The notes under the pieces: generated by a model | What the model was told of the DNA's origin: nothing | What the model saw: the letters and a program-made list of their open reading frames with translations, nothing else | Database searches by the model: none | Part shown: piece after piece, positions 25,117-33,988 of the stretch | Layout: each line of letters begins with the position of its first letter | Numbering within the stretch: the stretch's first letter is position 1 | Assembly: GCA_963818505.1 (NCBI GenBank) | Contig: CAWFSJ010000007.1 | Coordinates: 186,001-250,000, forward strand | Source: JADKAV01 sp963818505 | Lineage (GTDB): Bacteria; Actinomycetota; Actinomycetes; S36-B12; UBA10799 | Direction of reading: 5' to 3' | DNA: 64,000 nucleotides | Translations under genes and position numbers: made by a program

Positions 25117-26301
25117 GTGAGGTTTCTACACACGTCGGACTGGCACCTGGGACGTGGTCTGCACGGGACACCGTTGCATGACGCGCAAGCCGATGCGCTC
25201 GCCCAGATCGTCCAGATCGCGAAGGACGAGGACGTCGACGCGGTGCTGATCGCCGGCGATGTCTACGACCGCTCTGTGCCGCCGCTGGAGTCGGTGGGAT
25301 TGCTCAACCGGACCCTGAGCGCCCTTGCGCAGATCGCCCCGGTGATCCTGACCCCTGGCAATCACGACTCGGCGACGCGGTTGGCCTTCGGCTCCGGGCT
25401 GTACCGCGACACCCTGCACATCCGTGGGTCGGTGGAAGAGGTCGGCACGCCTGTGATGCTCAGCGACGAGCACGGCGAGGTTGCGGTGTACCCGTTCCCC
25501 TACCTGGATCCCGACGATGCCCGGCGCCGTCTCGCCCAGGGTGAGGAACCGCTGCCCCGCAGCCACGCCGCAGTCCTGGGCCAGGCGATGGATCGAGTAC
25601 GTGACGACCTGTCCGCGAGGGACAACCCACGCAGTGTGGTGGTTGCCCATGCCTTCGTCGTCGGCTCCAGCGGCCGGGAGAACGCTGAGGTGAGTGACTC
25701 CGAGCGCGACATCACGGTGGGAACCGTCGACTGCGTAGGCACCGAGGTGTTCGAGGGCGTTGACTACGTGGCACTGGGGCACCTGCACGGCCGGCAATCG
25801 CCACGGGTGGGCGATAACGCGAACGTGGTGCACTACAGCGGTTCACCGCTGCGGTACTCGTTCTCCGAGTCCGACCATGTGAAGAGTGTGACGATCGTTG
25901 ATCTTGATGCGACCGGTGCGATATCGCTGCGCACGATCCCCATCGATCAACCACGCGGGATGGCTCGGATTCAGGGTGTCATGGCTGAGCTAGTGGAGGA
26001 TCTCGGTCCTTTCATGGACAACCGCGACCACTGGGTGCAGGTGACGGTGACTGACGCAAGCCGCCCCACTGACATGATCATGCGAATCCGCGAGGTGTTC
26101 CCACACTGCTTGGCGGTCCGGTTCGAACCCAACGGTGAGCCCTTGGCCGTCGCTCATCGGGGAGCCGCCATCACGACGATGGCACCGCGGGACGTGCTCG
26201 CCGACTTCATCCAGGAGATGGGTGGCGAGGCGGCATCGGAAGCCGAACTGGCCGCGTTGGAACCGCTGTTGACGCAAGCATTTGGGGGAGCCGGAGCATG
26301 A
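25117..26301 (+). CDS. sbcD: Exonuclease subunit SbcD
   Basis: A 394-residue metallophosphoesterase-type nuclease. VRFLHTSDWHLGR (Asp8, His10), IAGDVYDR, TPGNHDSA, VVAHAF and ALGHLHGRQ are the five conserved blocks that bind two Mn ions. It forms the nuclease half of SbcCD (Rad50-Mre11 type), which opens hairpins and trims double-strand ends and protein-blocked ends. GTG 25117 is preceded by GGGGAGG. It overlaps sbcC by 4 bp (ATGA). The promoter motif upstream suggests DNA-damage induction. Confidence 0.95.
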   Translation: MRFLHTSDWHLGRGLHGTPLHDAQADALAQIVQIAKDEDVDAVLIAGDVYDRSVPPLESVGLLNRTLSALAQIAPVILTPGNHDSATRLAFGSGLYRDTLHIRGSVEEVGTPVMLSDEHGEVAVYPFPYLDPDDARRRLAQGEEPLPRSHAAVLGQAMDRVRDDLSARDNPRSVVVAHAFVVGSSGRENAEVSDSERDITVGTVDCVGTEVFEGVDYVALGHLHGRQSPRVGDNANVVHYSGSPLRYSFSESDHVKSVTIVDLDATGAISLRTIPIDQPRGMARIQGVMAELVEDLGPFMDNRDHWVQVTVTDASRPTDMIMRIREVFPHCLAVRFEPNGEPLAVAHRGAAITTMAPRDVLADFIQEMGGEAASEAELAALEPLLTQAFGGAGA

Positions 26302-29294
26302 GGATCCACACACTCGTCTTCCGTGGGATCGGTCCGTTCAAGGACGAGCAGAGCCTGGACATCGACGACATCGGACAGCAGGGTCTATTCCTGCTGGACG
26401 GGCCGACCGGGGTCGGCAAGTCCACGATCGTCGACGCGATCGTCTTCGCGCTCTTCGGCGAGCCGGCCACGAAAGACGGAAAGGAGAGGATGGTCTCGGA
26501 CTTCCTTGGCAACGACATCACCAAGGCCGACCGTCCGTTCGTGGAACTGACCTTCACGACGTCGGCAGGCACGTTCCGTCTTCGTCGGGAACCCAAGTCC
26601 CCGTACTTGACGCGCAAAGGTGACATAGGCGAGCACGGCGCGACGGTGCAACTGTGGCGACTGGCCAACGAGGGTTCAGACGCCGGCGAGCTGCTGTCGA
26701 GCCGGGCCGATGAGGTGGGCCGCGAGGTCGTCGACATCCTCGGCCTCGATCGCAGCCAAGTGCTCAGCACCATGTTCTTGGCGCAGGGACAGTTCGCCCG
26801 CTTCTTGGGCGCAGGCTCCGATGAGCGCCGGGCGATCCTTCAGAAGGTCTTCAACACAGCGCCGTACGCCAAGTTGCAGACCGACCTGGTGAACGCGCGC
26901 AAGGACGCATATCGCGAGCGCACGGCTGGAAGGATGCGCCTGTCGCGGGACATCGCAGTGTTGACCCACGCCGCCGAGTGGCAGGTCGATCCAGGTGAGT
27001 TCACTGAAACCTACTGTCGGCACTCTGTGCAGGAGCAGGCGAAGATCGACGCGCGCCTGGCGGTGTTCGATGCCGAGTTGACGCAACTGCGCGATCAGTT
27101 GCAGGCCCATAAGCAGAGGTCCGACCGCGCTACTCAGGAGCTGAGTGAAGCCAAGGATCGGGTCAAACTGGTGCTCCGCAAGAAGAACTTGCTGAAGGAG
27201 CAATCCGACCTGGCCGACCAGCAGCCCGTCGTGGATGCTCTCGAACGGGACGTGACCGCGGCCCGCGAAGCCGCCCCGCTGACCGTTGCGCATGACCACT
27301 TGGAGAAGTGCGTGGAGCAGGTCGATGAGGCGGACGGCGCCGCGCAGGTGGCCCTGGATCGACTGCCGGAGGCTGAGCGGTCGCTGTCCGCCGTTGGTCT
27401 GGAGGACCTCCAGAGCCAGGCGATCACCGAGCAAGCCGACCTTCGGGAGGCGCTCAAGGCCGAGACGGAACTGCCCGCCAACAAGGCAAAGCACGCCCGC
27501 CTGGGCGAGACCATCGCCGTTCTGGAAGCCAAGCGCGAGGCGGACTCGCTTCAGTTGGATGTACAACCGGCCGCGATTGCCACACTGCGGGACGAATGCG
27601 ACACGTTGGCGCTTGCGGCTGCAGGGCAGGAGTTGGCGGACAAGGCGCTGCGAGAGGCCAAACAGGCCAATGAGCGACTACGCAAGGTCGAAGCGTTGCG
27701 GGAGGACCAGGAGAGGCAGACCCGCGACCTGCGGGAAGCCGAGAGTCTGAGTCGGGACGCGGACGAGGTGCTGCGGCTGACTGTCGAGCGCTATCGCAAC
27801 GGGCTGGCGGCCGAACTTGCGACGCTTCTGGTCGACGGTGAGCCCTGTCTTGTGTGTGGTTCGCAAGAGCACCCGGAACCCAGCACAAAGGCGTTGGATC
27901 ACGTCTCCGCCGAAGATCTGGATCGCCGCGACCGTGATGCCCTCAGATTGCGTGAAGCGGTGACCGCCGCACAGAACACGTTGGCGGCCACCGAGTCGCG
28001 CTTGGACGTGGAGGAGTCCTGGCTGGGTGCTCAGGACTCTGAGAGCATCGCCCTGGCCGAGAAGCAAGCCAAGCAGTCCCTGCAGGATGCGCGGGACGCT
28101 GAACGCGCGCTGTCCACGCGCAGGGGGGAACTGAAGCGCCAGCAGGAGTTTGCCGAGCAATTGAGCAGTCGCCTGGAGACAACGAAGATCGCCCTGGCAT
28201 CAGCGGCTAAGGAGCGCGAGCTTCTCGAGGACCTCATTCGTGAGGCTGAGCGGTTGGTGCATGGTGCTGTCCAGGGCTTCGAGTCAGTGCGTGCTCGCGA
28301 CGTCAGCCTGCGCACGCGTATCGAGGCCGTGGCCGGCGCGGTCAAGGCGCGCCAGGCTCAGGAGCGGGCTCGGGCCAGCCACGTGGAGGCCACCGCCGGT
28401 TATCAGGGCCGCTTGGCTGACTCAGGGTTCACCGACACGGACTCCTTCCTCAGGGCTGTGAGGTCCGGCGAATGGATCGTGGAGAAGGACGCGGTGGTTC
28501 GAGAACACCGTGATCGGGTCATCAAGCTGTCTGCGCAGTTGGGTTCCGAAGAGTTGCGGGGCGTGAGGATCGACGAGACTCACGATCTCGTGGCGCTGGA
28601 ACAATCAGCGAATTCAGCCAAGGCGCTCCTGGACGCATGCGTCCAGCGCGAGATCCAGGCGAGCAACCGGGTCCGAGAATGTGCCGCAGCCAGGTCGCGG
28701 GTACTGGCAACATGGGGGCAGGTCGCAGAGACCGACAGGACAACTGCCCCCATCATCCGGCTCGCGGATCTCGCGAATGGTGATGCCGCGAACCACCACC
28801 ACATCGAGTTGAGGACATACGTGGTGATGCGCAGGTTCGCCGAGGTCGTTGATGCCGCGAACGCCCATCTGGCCAACATGTCCGACGGGAGGTACCGGCT
28901 GGAGGCGACCGGTGGTGGAGTGGGCCTGGAGCGCAAGATCGGTCTGGCACTGCAAGTGTTCGACGACCGCACCGATGCCCCCCGTGGACCCTCGACCCTG
29001 TCAGGCGGGGAGACCTTCTACGTCTCGCTGTCCCTGGCGCTCGGCCTGGCCGACGTCGTGCAGGCCGAGGCGGGTGGGGTGAGTCTTGAGACCCTGTTCG
29101 TGGACGAGGGCTTCGGCAGTCTCGACCCCGAGACCCTCGACACCGTAATGAACGTGTTGACCCGTCTCGGACGCGGTCAGCGCACCGTCGGGCTTATCAG
29201 CCACGTCGAGGAACTCAAGCGCCGTATCCCCGACCGTGTGGAGATCTACCGACCGGACCCGAACGGGCCGTCGAAGATCAAGCCACGAACGTAG
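26298..29294 (+). CDS. sbcC: Exonuclease subunit SbcC (Rad50-like ATPase)
   Basis: A 998-residue SMC-like ATPase. The N-terminal Walker A is GPTGVGKST (Lys41). Two long coiled-coil arms run from about 180 to 860, interrupted by the zinc hook CLVC (Cys517, Cys520). The C-terminal half has the signature LSGGE (901-905) and Walker B TLFVDEGFGSLD. All functional parts are present and the length is typical. It partners with SbcD. The D-loop and signature are canonical, and no frameshift is seen. Confidence 0.95.
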   Translation: MRIHTLVFRGIGPFKDEQSLDIDDIGQQGLFLLDGPTGVGKSTIVDAIVFALFGEPATKDGKERMVSDFLGNDITKADRPFVELTFTTSAGTFRLRREPKSPYLTRKGDIGEHGATVQLWRLANEGSDAGELLSSRADEVGREVVDILGLDRSQVLSTMFLAQGQFARFLGAGSDERRAILQKVFNTAPYAKLQTDLVNARKDAYRERTAGRMRLSRDIAVLTHAAEWQVDPGEFTETYCRHSVQEQAKIDARLAVFDAELTQLRDQLQAHKQRSDRATQELSEAKDRVKLVLRKKNLLKEQSDLADQQPVVDALERDVTAAREAAPLTVAHDHLEKCVEQVDEADGAAQVALDRLPEAERSLSAVGLEDLQSQAITEQADLREALKAETELPANKAKHARLGETIAVLEAKREADSLQLDVQPAAIATLRDECDTLALAAAGQELADKALREAKQANERLRKVEALREDQERQTRDLREAESLSRDADEVLRLTVERYRNGLAAELATLLVDGEPCLVCGSQEHPEPSTKALDHVSAEDLDRRDRDALRLREAVTAAQNTLAATESRLDVEESWLGAQDSESIALAEKQAKQSLQDARDAERALSTRRGELKRQQEFAEQLSSRLETTKIALASAAKERELLEDLIREAERLVHGAVQGFESVRARDVSLRTRIEAVAGAVKARQAQERARASHVEATAGYQGRLADSGFTDTDSFLRAVRSGEWIVEKDAVVREHRDRVIKLSAQLGSEELRGVRIDETHDLVALEQSANSAKALLDACVQREIQASNRVRECAAARSRVLATWGQVAETDRTTAPIIRLADLANGDAANHHHIELRTYVVMRRFAEVVDAANAHLANMSDGRYRLEATGGGVGLERKIGLALQVFDDRTDAPRGPSTLSGGETFYVSLSLALGLADVVQAEAGGVSLETLFVDEGFGSLDPETLDTVMNVLTRLGRGQRTVGLISHVEELKRRIPDRVEIYRPDPNGPSKIKPRT

Positions 29295-29307
29295 GGCTTG
29301 TACTGGG

Positions 29308-29985
29308 TCAGGCGCGACCGTAGTACGGCTCGGCCCAGCCGAGGTAGGGCCCCCAGCGATCCAGGGTGCGCCAGGAAACGATCTTCACCCGGCCACTTCC
29401 GACGTTGGTGACCACAAGGCCGCGACCGATGTAGGTGGCGACGTGACCCGCGGGGTTGCTGGTGCGCCAGAAGAGTTGGGCGCCGATGGGGGCGTAGCGG
29501 TTCTTGTGGCCGTAGCCGGCACTGCGAGCGCGGAACCACTGACGCAGTGCGGTGGAGGTCCGTCCGGAGCTGATGCCGTAGGCGTCATCGACCAAGCGTA
29601 GGCAGCCGTTGTGGTAGCCGCTGCGTCCGCTGCGGGCCCAACGGGTGAGCCGGTACACCGCGGCCATCGGGGTGTACCGCGTGCCCTGGGTTCGCATGCT
29701 GACACCGCCCCGGGAGGTACGGATGCCGGTTCGCTTGCGCTTGACGACCGGGTTCACGGTTGCGGCCGGCGTGCTCGCGACGGGTGCGGGGTCCACAGGT
29801 GCGGGGTCCACAGGTGCGGGGTCCACAGGTGCGGGGTCCACAGGTGCGGGGTCCACAGGTGCGGGGTCCACAGGTGCGGGGTCCACGACGATGGGGTCGG
29901 GGGTCGGTTCGTCGGCCATGGCCGGGGTGGTGATCAGGACCGGCAACGCGACGGCGGCACCGATGAATTTGTTTCGAAGCTTCAT
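29308..29985 (-). CDS. Secreted NlpC/P60-like protein with VDPAP repeats
   Basis: A 225-residue exported protein. MKLRNKFIGAAVALPVLITT with cleavage after AMA is a signal peptide. Residues 32-68 are a PAPVD pentapeptide repeat, a rigid wall-spanning linker. The C-terminal domain has a Cys in YHNGCLRLVDDAYG and a His in AGHVATYIG, compatible with the NlpC/P60 (or CHAP-like) cysteine peptidase fold. A basic stretch joins the parts. I infer peptidoglycan hydrolysis or binding. ATG 29985 follows AGGAAGAG; longer frames to 30234 are not supported. It is convergent with sbcC. Confidence 0.78.
   Translation of the reverse strand: MKLRNKFIGAAVALPVLITTPAMADEPTPDPIVVDPAPVDPAPVDPAPVDPAPVDPAPVDPAPVDPAPVASTPAATVNPVVKRKRTGIRTSRGGVSMRTQGTRYTPMAAVYRLTRWARSGRSGYHNGCLRLVDDAYGISSGRTSTALRQWFRARSAGYGHKNRYAPIGAQLFWRTSNPAGHVATYIGRGLVVTNVGSGRVKIVSWRTLDRWGPYLGWAEPYYGRA
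29784..29886 (-). repeat. 15-bp tandem repeat coding the VDPAP linker
   Basis: About 6.8 copies of the plus-strand unit GTGCGGGGTCCACAG, identical except for the last partial unit. It lies wholly within the secreted-protein gene and encodes six or seven PAPVD units; slippage would change linker length in steps of five residues. Confidence 0.92.
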
Positions 29986-30363
29986 GCAACTCTTCCTGTT
30001 TGCGAATGGACTCGGGATCGGGCTTGTGGCCCTGCGATCTGTGGAGGTTCGGCGCGCTGGAAGGCACGCGGGCAAACCAATGCCCGGGATCAGATGGTGC
30101 GAATCCCCAATCGGAAGCTGCTCACGGCTGTCGTCAGACGCCGGCAGTACCCCTCCGTGGCGAGTGTTTCGTAAGAAGACTCCAATGCATTTGCTGCTCT
30201 GTTTCCTTGAACACCGTAGGCATACTTTTCTCAAGATTTACCCAGAGGACTCCCATTTGTGGGAAGGGTCACAGTTTGCTCAGGTAAATGTCCGTTTTGC
30301 CTCAAGGACCCCTGTGGACAAGCCCGAATATGGAACACCGCGGCGCTGCGCTAGGATCCCACG
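29986..30363. other. Divergent intergenic region, 378 bp
   Basis: Noticeably AT-richer between about 30170 and 30330 than its surroundings. It holds the promoters for the secreted protein (minus) and the Vps62-like gene (plus; TAGGAT at 30352-30357, 6 nt before GTG 30364). One small perfect inverted repeat, CGGGCA-6 nt-TGCCCG (30069-30086), is seen. I found no convincing gene, riboswitch or terminator. Confidence 0.6.
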
Positions 30364-32139
30364 GTGACTGATGACCTTGAACTTCTGCGCAGGTTCGAGC
30401 CTGTGATCCGCTTCAACGCGGGGGAGATGTTCCTGCCCGCATCAGTGGGCGACTACGTGGCCGCGAGTGCCTTGTACCTGCGGACCGACGACGACCCTGA
30501 GGAACTGGCGGCCCGTGGGACGCTGACTCTGGATCGACTCGCGGAGCTCGGCCGGGTCAATGCTGGCGAGGTCCTGTATCTGCAGCAGGTCGACGAACCG
30601 TTGAACCGTAAGCAGTACAAGCAGTGGCGCAAGCGCCCGGACCGGGTCCGTTTCAAGTCCTCGAGCCGGTTCGCAGCGGTGGGGATCCTGTCGCGCTTCG
30701 TGGATGCCATCATGCGGTTCACTTTGTTGCTTCGGGGCCGTGTGCCCGGTGGTTACGCGGCAGCTGCCCAGATCGCCTACGCCGCATCTCCGGATTCAGA
30801 CAAGTGCTTCTACTACGGTCACGTCCAGCGAGACGCGGGGTACATCACGCTGCAGTACTGGTTCTTCTACGCCATGAACGACTGGCGGTCCAACTTCGGT
30901 GGCGTCAACGATCACGAGGCGGACTGGGAGCAGGTGACCGTATTCCTCACCGACGACGACCAGCAGCGGCCCACATGGGTGGCGTTCTCCTCGCACGACG
31001 AAGTCGGCGACGACCTTCGACGCAGGTGGGACGATCCGGACATCGAGTTCGTCGACGGCACTCATCCTGTGGTGTATGCCGGGGCGGGCTCACACTCCGG
31101 GGCCTACCTGAAGGGTGAGTACCTGATCGCGGCAGCTCTGCCGCTGCCCGACTGGATCGACAAGATTCGCCGGTCGTTCTTGCGCATCCTTCCTTGGCAT
31201 GAGGATGACGACTCGGGGGTGATCGGGATCCCTTACATCGACTACAAGCGAGGCGACGGGCTCTCAGTCGGCCCCGGCCAGGACCGCCCTTGGAGCGCAG
31301 TGCTCGTCACCGATGAAACCGATTGGGTCCGCGACTACCGCGGGCTCTGGGGTCTGGACACACACGATGTCTTCGGCGGCGAGCGGGCACCGGCCGGGAT
31401 GCGCTACGAGCGCAAGGGAACGGTCCGGCAGTCCTGGGGTCAGCCGGTTGCGTGGGCGGGTCTGGACAAGGAAGCCCCCACCGATGAGTGGGCGCTGGAC
31501 GACCTGCGTGATGCGCGCGAGACGCTGACCGAGCGTCTGGCCGAAATCGACGGCGAACTCGACGAGGCGCGCGAGGGCCTTCGAGCTGCTCGTGCGGCCG
31601 AACGAGCGCAAGGCATATCGCCTCAGGAGCCGTCCCCGCGGTCCGAAGAACTCATGGAGGAGGTCGCGCAACTGCGCGCACGCCGGCTGGCGGTCGGCCA
31701 GCAACTCGAAGGGGCAGAACTGGGGCTCGAACCCGGTGCCCTACCCGTGGAGCCTGTTCATGCCCACCTGCACCACCGCGCCAAGCCTCTGACCCCGCAG
31801 GACACTGTGCGTTCGCGCTTGTTGCGGGTCTGGTCGGCCGCCTCAGCCTCGATCCTGCTGGCTGCTCTGGGCATCCTGTTGCTCGTGGATACATCCGGGT
31901 TGCTTTGGCCCATCATTTGGATAGCCATCGCGATGCTGGTCATCGAGTCCATGTTGCGCCGCCGATTGGCCAGTCTGCTGGTCGTCGCGGGGATGTTCGC
32001 GCTCGCCTTCTTCGGACTGTGGGCTGTCTGGTCCGTTTTCACGGGCAACCTGCGGATCGGATTCGGGATGCTGCTTCTGCTTGCCGCGATCTACATGGCG
32101 GTTCAGACCGCGAAAGAGGGCATTCGCTCGCGCAACTGA
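30364..32139 (+). CDS. Vps62-like protein with coiled coil and C-terminal membrane domain
   Basis: A 591-residue protein. Residues 1-370 resemble the Vps62/DUF946-related family: LRRFEPVIRFNAGE, LQYWFFYAMNDW, NDHEADWEQVTVFL, AGAGSHSGAY and WGLDTHDVF, with conserved His/Asp/Trp residues. A charged coiled coil follows (about 385-460) and then four membrane helices (490-580). Such domains occur in yeast vacuolar sorting and in bacterial proteins of unknown role. Starting GTG 30364 is 6 nt downstream of TAGGAT and lacks a ribosome site, consistent with a leaderless message. The next gene starts 42 bp later on the same strand. Confidence 0.8.
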   Translation: MTDDLELLRRFEPVIRFNAGEMFLPASVGDYVAASALYLRTDDDPEELAARGTLTLDRLAELGRVNAGEVLYLQQVDEPLNRKQYKQWRKRPDRVRFKSSSRFAAVGILSRFVDAIMRFTLLLRGRVPGGYAAAAQIAYAASPDSDKCFYYGHVQRDAGYITLQYWFFYAMNDWRSNFGGVNDHEADWEQVTVFLTDDDQQRPTWVAFSSHDEVGDDLRRRWDDPDIEFVDGTHPVVYAGAGSHSGAYLKGEYLIAAALPLPDWIDKIRRSFLRILPWHEDDDSGVIGIPYIDYKRGDGLSVGPGQDRPWSAVLVTDETDWVRDYRGLWGLDTHDVFGGERAPAGMRYERKGTVRQSWGQPVAWAGLDKEAPTDEWALDDLRDARETLTERLAEIDGELDEAREGLRAARAAERAQGISPQEPSPRSEELMEEVAQLRARRLAVGQQLEGAELGLEPGALPVEPVHAHLHHRAKPLTPQDTVRSRLLRVWSAASASILLAALGILLLVDTSGLLWPIIWIAIAMLVIESMLRRRLASLLVVAGMFALAFFGLWAVWSVFTGNLRIGFGMLLLLAAIYMAVQTAKEGIRSRN

Positions 32140-32181
32140 GTCATCCGGACGATCCTTTGCGTCGCGCGCAACAATGAGCAC

Positions 32182-33315
32182 GTGGAGGTCGCGATCATCG
32201 GCGGCGGTATCGGGGGACTCAGCGCCGCTTTGGCGTTTCAACGCCTCGGGTTGTCGGCAACTGTCTATGAGCAGGCCCCACGAATAGAGGCCGTCGGCGC
32301 GGGAATCGGTTTGTGGCCGGGCGCGCTGAACACTCTGCGTGAACTCGGTGTCGCGCGATGGTTCTGGGACCTCCCCGTCTGCCCGTTCCGGTGGGCGCAG
32401 ACCGCCACCCCGAACGGGAAGCCGATCACCGGGTTCGATGTCACAGGTATCACCGGTGGTCTCGGGTATGTGGTGCGCCGCAGTGATCTGCATGCCGCAT
32501 TGCTGGAACCTTTGGACCCCCACTCGGTCAAGACCGGCAAGCGGTTGGTTGCCCTGCGGCACGCAGACGGGGTCACCTTGAGTTTCGAGGATGGGACCGT
32601 CGCGACAGCCGACCTGGTTGTCGGAGCCGATGGACTGCAGTCGATGGTGCGGCGGGTGGTCCTCGGCGAGGCTCCAGCACGCTATAGCGGGCAGACGTGC
32701 TGGCGCGGGGTCGCCAGGTTCCACACTGCAGACCCAGGGTTGATGCAGGAGTTCCAAGGCGCAGGTCGGCGCGGCGCAGTCCATGCTCTGGACGCGCAGA
32801 CTGTCTACTGGTGGACCACGGCGCGGGCTCCGGCCGGTGCGCCTGCGCAGACCAAGGACGATCTTGTTGGGGCACTTCGTGATTGGGACTGTGAGTTGCC
32901 CGCCGCGATCGCAGCCACTGAGGAATCGGCGATCCTGCAAAACGATTTGTATGACCGGGATCCGGTTTCGCGGTGGTCCGACGGACCGGTGACGCTATTG
33001 GGCGATGCCGCGCATCCGACCACGCCGAACCTGGGTCTGGGGGGTTGCATGGCCATCGAGGACGCTCTGGTGCTCGCCCGCGCGCTGCGGGAGAACCGGG
33101 CGTTCGGTCAAGCCCTGGCGCAGTACGAATTCGAACGTCACCCCCGAACCGCCCGCGTCGTGAAGATGTCCCGGCTGATGGGGCTCACAGGCTCGATCCG
33201 CAACCGCGGGCTGGAGCGAGGTTGGCGTATTGCCAATGCCCTCACTCCAGCCCGGGTGGGCGCTTCGTTGCTGGCCCGGGAGGTCGGCTACGAACCAGGT
33301 CCGCTGCAGCGCTGA
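32182..33315 (+). CDS. FAD-dependent monooxygenase (PHBH/UbiH type)
   Basis: A 377-residue flavoprotein: VAIIGGGIGGLSAALAF (FAD-binding GxGxxG at 7-12), VVGADGLQSMVRR (DG motif, NADPH/FAD) and LLGDAAHPTTPNLGLGG (second FAD motif). This is the group A aromatic hydroxylase pattern. Substrate is unknown; related enzymes hydroxylate salicylate-like aromatics or act in secondary metabolism. GTG 32182 opens directly on the beta1 strand as usual. It is convergent with the PadR gene, whose stop lies 3 bp away. Confidence 0.87.
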   Translation: MEVAIIGGGIGGLSAALAFQRLGLSATVYEQAPRIEAVGAGIGLWPGALNTLRELGVARWFWDLPVCPFRWAQTATPNGKPITGFDVTGITGGLGYVVRRSDLHAALLEPLDPHSVKTGKRLVALRHADGVTLSFEDGTVATADLVVGADGLQSMVRRVVLGEAPARYSGQTCWRGVARFHTADPGLMQEFQGAGRRGAVHALDAQTVYWWTTARAPAGAPAQTKDDLVGALRDWDCELPAAIAATEESAILQNDLYDRDPVSRWSDGPVTLLGDAAHPTTPNLGLGGCMAIEDALVLARALRENRAFGQALAQYEFERHPRTARVVKMSRLMGLTGSIRNRGLERGWRIANALTPARVGASLLAREVGYEPGPLQR

Positions 33316-33318
33316 CAC

Positions 33319-33885
33319 CTACTGCGCCAGCATCCGGTAGATCTGCTTGCGGGCTTGGGCCAAGACCTCGGCGGCTTGCTTGATCTGCTCCGGGTCGTCG
33401 AGCTGGCTGACCTGCCAGACAGCCGCGCCCAACTGCTTGCCTTCGCCCCAGAGTTGCGTGACTTCGTCGTTGTCCTGCTCAGCGGCGCGGGCCCAGGGTT
33501 CTCCCCACGTGTCGCGTTGCTGGTCGACCAGCGTCTTGCCGGCCGGGGTCAGGCTGAAAGTGCGCCGGCCCTCTTCTTCGCTGGGCTGTACGAGGCCTTC
33601 GCGTGAAAGGCGCTTGAGCACCGGGTAGACGGACCCGGGTGAGGGGCGCCACCGGCCCTCACTGCGCTCGGCGAGTTCGGTGATGATCTCGTAGCCGTGC
33701 CTCGGCTGCTCGTCGAGCAGCAGCAGGATGGCGAACTTGACGTCGCCGCGGTCGCGACGGCCGCGAGGTGGCGGCGGGCCCCACGGGCCAGCCCCCCATC
33801 CGGGGTGCTGGTGGCGCCGGCGGCGGTGGGGCTTCTCGCCTGTTGTCATGAATGCCCAACGGGGCATCGGGTGTGCGTAACTCAT
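33319..33885 (-). CDS. PadR family transcriptional regulator
   Basis: A 188-residue protein. A His/Arg/Pro/Gly-rich leader of about 45 residues precedes the PadR winged helix: DVKFAILLLLDEQPRHGYEIITELAERS, PSPGSVYPVLKRLSREGLV, and GRRTFSLTPAGKTLV. The C-terminal helix is a dimerisation arm. AAAGGAG lies before the ATG. The promoter contains the perfect palindrome CGATATATCG, a likely self-operator. The divergent gene at 33989 encodes a membrane lipoprotein and is the most probable regulated target. Confidence 0.87.
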   Translation of the reverse strand: MSYAHPMPRWAFMTTGEKPHRRRRHQHPGWGAGPWGPPPPRGRRDRGDVKFAILLLLDEQPRHGYEIITELAERSEGRWRPSPGSVYPVLKRLSREGLVQPSEEEGRRTFSLTPAGKTLVDQQRDTWGEPWARAAEQDNDEVTQLWGEGKQLGAAVWQVSQLDDPEQIKQAAEVLAQARKQIYRMLAQ

Positions 33886-33926
33886 TGCGTTTCTCCTTTG
33901 TCATTTGTCGCTTACGCGATGGTTCA

Positions 33927-33936
33927 CGATATATCG
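33927..33936. promoter_or_regulatory. Palindromic operator candidate for PadR
   Basis: Perfect 10-bp palindrome CGATATATCG in the AT-rich stretch between the divergent padR and membrane-protein genes, 42 bp before the padR ATG. The surrounding bases contain TAATGT (minus strand), a possible -10 box. Confidence 0.4.
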
Positions 33937-33988
33937 CTACATTACAGGTTGTCAACCGACATCAGGGTTGTGGATTCGACACAGTGGG

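Noticed and set aside
29986..30180. Possible second c-di-AMP riboswitch ahead of the VDPAP-repeat secreted protein
   Set aside because: The order of conserved boxes seen at 35.4 kb (GGGGACCCA, GGGGCGAATCC, GTCAGCTAACC) is absent; only unrelated short stems occur.
33949..33971. TTGTCAACC before the membrane lipoprotein gene at 33989
   Set aside because: It differs from TTGTCAYACCC after six bases and no TAnnnT-like box is at the right spacing.
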